From Parathielavia appendiculata (Eukaryota; Ascomycota; Sordariomycetes; Sordariales; Chaetomiaceae): 64,000 bases of DNA. Under the pieces are notes generated by a model. It worked only from the letters and a program-made list of their open reading frames with translations. It did no database searches and had not been told where the DNA came from. How positions within the stretch are numbered: position 1 is the first letter of the stretch; each line of letters begins with the position of its first letter. Location of the stretch: assembly GCF_033297405.1 (NCBI RefSeq), contig NW_026944232.1:237266-301265 (forward strand), given 5' to 3'. Shown here piece after piece: positions 61,882 to 64,000 of the stretch. The position numbers and the translations under genes were made by a program.

Positions 61882-64000
61882 ACTTGGGTGATCTCTTTAT
61901 TGGACAGACAGCGTATCAGAGTTCAATATCAGCCATTGTCGGATCTTCCCAGGTGTCGTCGTCGTCGGCACGGTATCGACAGCCCGAGGTATAATGGGTA
62001 CCGTACTCAACGGAGAACTTGTTCGTGGCGATTGACCTCGAGTTTCCGAAATTGCCGGCCGGCTGCCCTTGAAAGCCAGTGGTTTCCAGAACCCTCTGGA
62101 GCATTGGGACGGTCTTGTCCCTGAACCATGTAAATGAGCGCTATTGCCTCTTGCACAGCTGCTCATGATGCTAGAACGGCAGCTATCAAGGCCTTTTCTA
62201 CGTTCCTATGCCACCAAAGTAAGATTTGGAGGGCCGGTAAACTATTGAGGCGACTCACGGAGGCTTCCATTCCACCCTCATTTCCATTAGCATTCACCGA
62301 ACCAGAGTCCCGGTATGGGCCAATGGTTGCAAATTTAAAGTATGGAGTGTCATGATCTCCTTCCTCCACGAGTTCGAAGACGACAGTGAGCAATAAGAGC
62401 TTTTTGGATGGCTGCGAGGAACAACTGGTTGGCTAACTGATCCACCAAGGCGGCATCGTAGTAACTCTTCCTTTCTCATCATCTTCCTCTTTCTCCTTTT
62501 CCTCCTTTCCCCCTTTTTCTTTCCTTTTTGTTTTAAACTCTCTTTTATTCTCCAATTCCTTTCCTTTACTCCTCCTCCCCTTCCCTTCCTTCTTTCCTCT
62601 TCCCTTCTACTTCTCCTTTCCTTTTTCTTTCTTCCGTTCTTTCTGTTTCTTTTCCTCTTTTCCTTCCTTTTCCCTTCGACATTTCCTGTTGCTCCCGCGA
62701 ACGAACGTGATCGAATGAAAGTAAGCACAGAAGTTCACATCTGCTTGCAACATCCACTGCCACTTACTCCCATCAAAGTGGGAGCCTTCGAGCCCATCAA
62801 TGCGGGCAAAGTAAAGGCACCTCAGGACCTTCAGAGCCTGGATGGAGAGACAGTTCGGAGAGCTCCGCTTCAAGTGTTTAAGCTCAATACCAGGCTTGTA
62901 GCTGCGCTGATTTGAGGAAGCAACACGCACACTGTAGTAAGGTACTCGATTTGCTGCTTGACCCATTGAAAGGAGCCTTAACATCCGGAAACCGTTTTCC
63001 CTTTGACGAACGTGCACAGCGCTGGCTTGCAATCGGCACGACGATCTTCCGTCAGACCAGCAAGTTTCCGAAGGAGGAGCGCAGCTTGGATGGCTCCCAA
63101 TTGTCGACAATGCCCTCATTCCGACCAATCTTCAGATATAGCGATGGCAATTTGAAATCTATTGGAATCCCAAGGCTTGACAGGAGCGTGAAGTTAGTAA
63201 TCCTCTCAAAGACAATGTTGACCGTGTGTTGCATGGCCGCACTATCCCAGAGATCAGTTTGACAGGATCCAGATTAGCATAGTCAAGAGGAGGTTGACAG
63301 ACACGTCTTTGAACATTGGTCAAGAGTTGAGCATTGGGGCGGTTCACCATTCCGAGCTTGCCGCCACTCACTGGACGTCACGAATACCATCAACAACAAC
63401 CACGACGGTCTGTTTGGCGCAGTCAGGAGGGATAAGCACAAAAACACGTCGAGTTTGTGTCGGTGTAGCAACAGAGTATCTCATGAGGAATCAGCATCAA
63501 GCAGGAGATAAATTTTGAGAAAGAAAAGAGAAGATGAGTGTACAATGGAAATAAGACCCACCCGCTACCCCCTCAAGCTCGCAAGAGACCCTGGGATATA
63601 AATACAGCTTAAGTACAGAACTTGCTGGTCTAGCCCCAACGACCAGCGGCGCTTCGAGCCCTTGTTATTAACGTTACCGCCCTACTCCCAACTGCGTACA
63701 TGTAATCTGTACTGATTCGCCATTTTCCGACCCGCTCCTCCCGGCTCCAGTTCCGTCCCATCCGCTCCCATACGGTAGGGCACCGCGCCGCAGCCTGATA
63801 TCGTGCGATCTCCGAATGCCGGGATCATGTTTTAGGCGAGCCGCCAACAGTTGGCTTCATGCTGGGATGACTTCTGCCTATGCAGGGCATCAATAGCCTG
63901 CGTTATCAGAGGAGTATTTCGTACTCCTCTTACGACGTGAAGTAACGTTCCTTCTGATGATGGGCTCATCTCCGCCGTGTTGGCGACGTGCGGACGCGGA
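61882..64000. other. Gene-poor right end
   Basis: No intact gene is supported. Open frames of 60-170 codons, mostly around 62600-63270, lack motifs. A pyrimidine tract at 62479-62690 accounts for the longest of them. Confidence 0.35.
62479..62690 (+). repeat. Pyrimidine-rich tract of about 210 bp
   Basis: The plus strand is nearly all C and T, with irregular TTCCTTTTC and CCTTCCC units and few purines. It is less regular than the 4.7-kb microsatellite. The minus-strand frame through it (runs of K, R, E) is a composition effect. Confidence 0.85.

Noticed and set aside
62607..63128. Minus-strand frame of 173 codons
   Set aside because: The C-terminal part translates the pyrimidine tract and the rest has no recognisable pattern; an F-box/LRR relic was considered but not supported.
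1..64000. CRISPR arrays, phage genes, bacterial operons or a secondary-metabolite cluster
   Set aside because: No evenly spaced repeats, no bacterial gene organisation, and no polyketide, peptide-synthetase or terpene-cyclase motifs were seen; the window is eukaryotic.

Overview
The window is nuclear DNA of a filamentous ascomycete, most likely a Sordariomycete (Sordariales-like). The evidence is GC-rich coding exons broken by 50-100 nt introns with GTRNGT donors and CTNAC-like branch sites, and fungal-specific families: the conidiation regulator WetA, an AtfA-type bZIP, FHL1, the U1-C protein, a TRP-like FLC membrane protein, a SUR7/PalI tetraspan, a DUF3433 membrane protein and a fungal bestrophin. 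Dispersed RNA polymerase III genes also fit: one intron-containing tRNA-Ile and one solitary 5S rRNA gene. C-to-T-type stops in a decayed transposase fit repeat-induced point mutation (RIP) or simple decay. The species cannot be named from this alone.

Layout. 1-5 kb is a decayed zone: a multiply broken VIT/von Willebrand A gene on the minus strand runs off the left edge, a second broken gene of unknown family follows, and then comes a 426-bp inverted-repeat element flanked by TA with a GA microsatellite inside. 5.8-9.4 kb is one long disordered-protein gene. 10.1-16.4 kb is a compact housekeeping block: tRNA-Ile(AAU), yhc1 (U1-C) diverging from erv25, sdh5/SDHAF2, and dsn1. 18.3-20.4 kb holds atfA with a cluster of its own type of binding site upstream and a 15-bp repeat just after its stop. 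A 3.5-kb gap follows, then fhl1 (24.1-28.8 kb), which diverges from a membrane protein with a long disordered arm (30.1-32.2 kb). 32.3-37.2 kb has a MOT1-type molybdate transporter, a SUR7/PalI protein and a small unknown with an RRM-like secondary-structure pattern. 39-43.8 kb has an unknown Q/H-rich protein and wetA. The 5S gene is at 45.1 kb and the FLC protein at 46.2-48.5 kb. 51.3-52.1 kb is a Tc1/mariner transposase relic. 52.4-59.9 kb has the DUF3433 gene (with an in-frame stop or a very short intron), a membrane/coiled-coil/zinc-finger protein, and a bestrophin. The last 4 kb is gene-poor, with one broken ORF and a pyrimidine tract.

The genes are not a pathway cluster. They are mostly independent housekeeping, stress/development and membrane genes. 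Regulators include atfA (stress and spores), wetA (late conidiation) and fhl1 (ribosomal protein genes). No CRISPR, phage or secondary-metabolite cluster is present. All exon boundaries were worked out by hand from splice motifs and reading-frame continuity; total coding lengths were checked for divisibility by three wherever a join is given.
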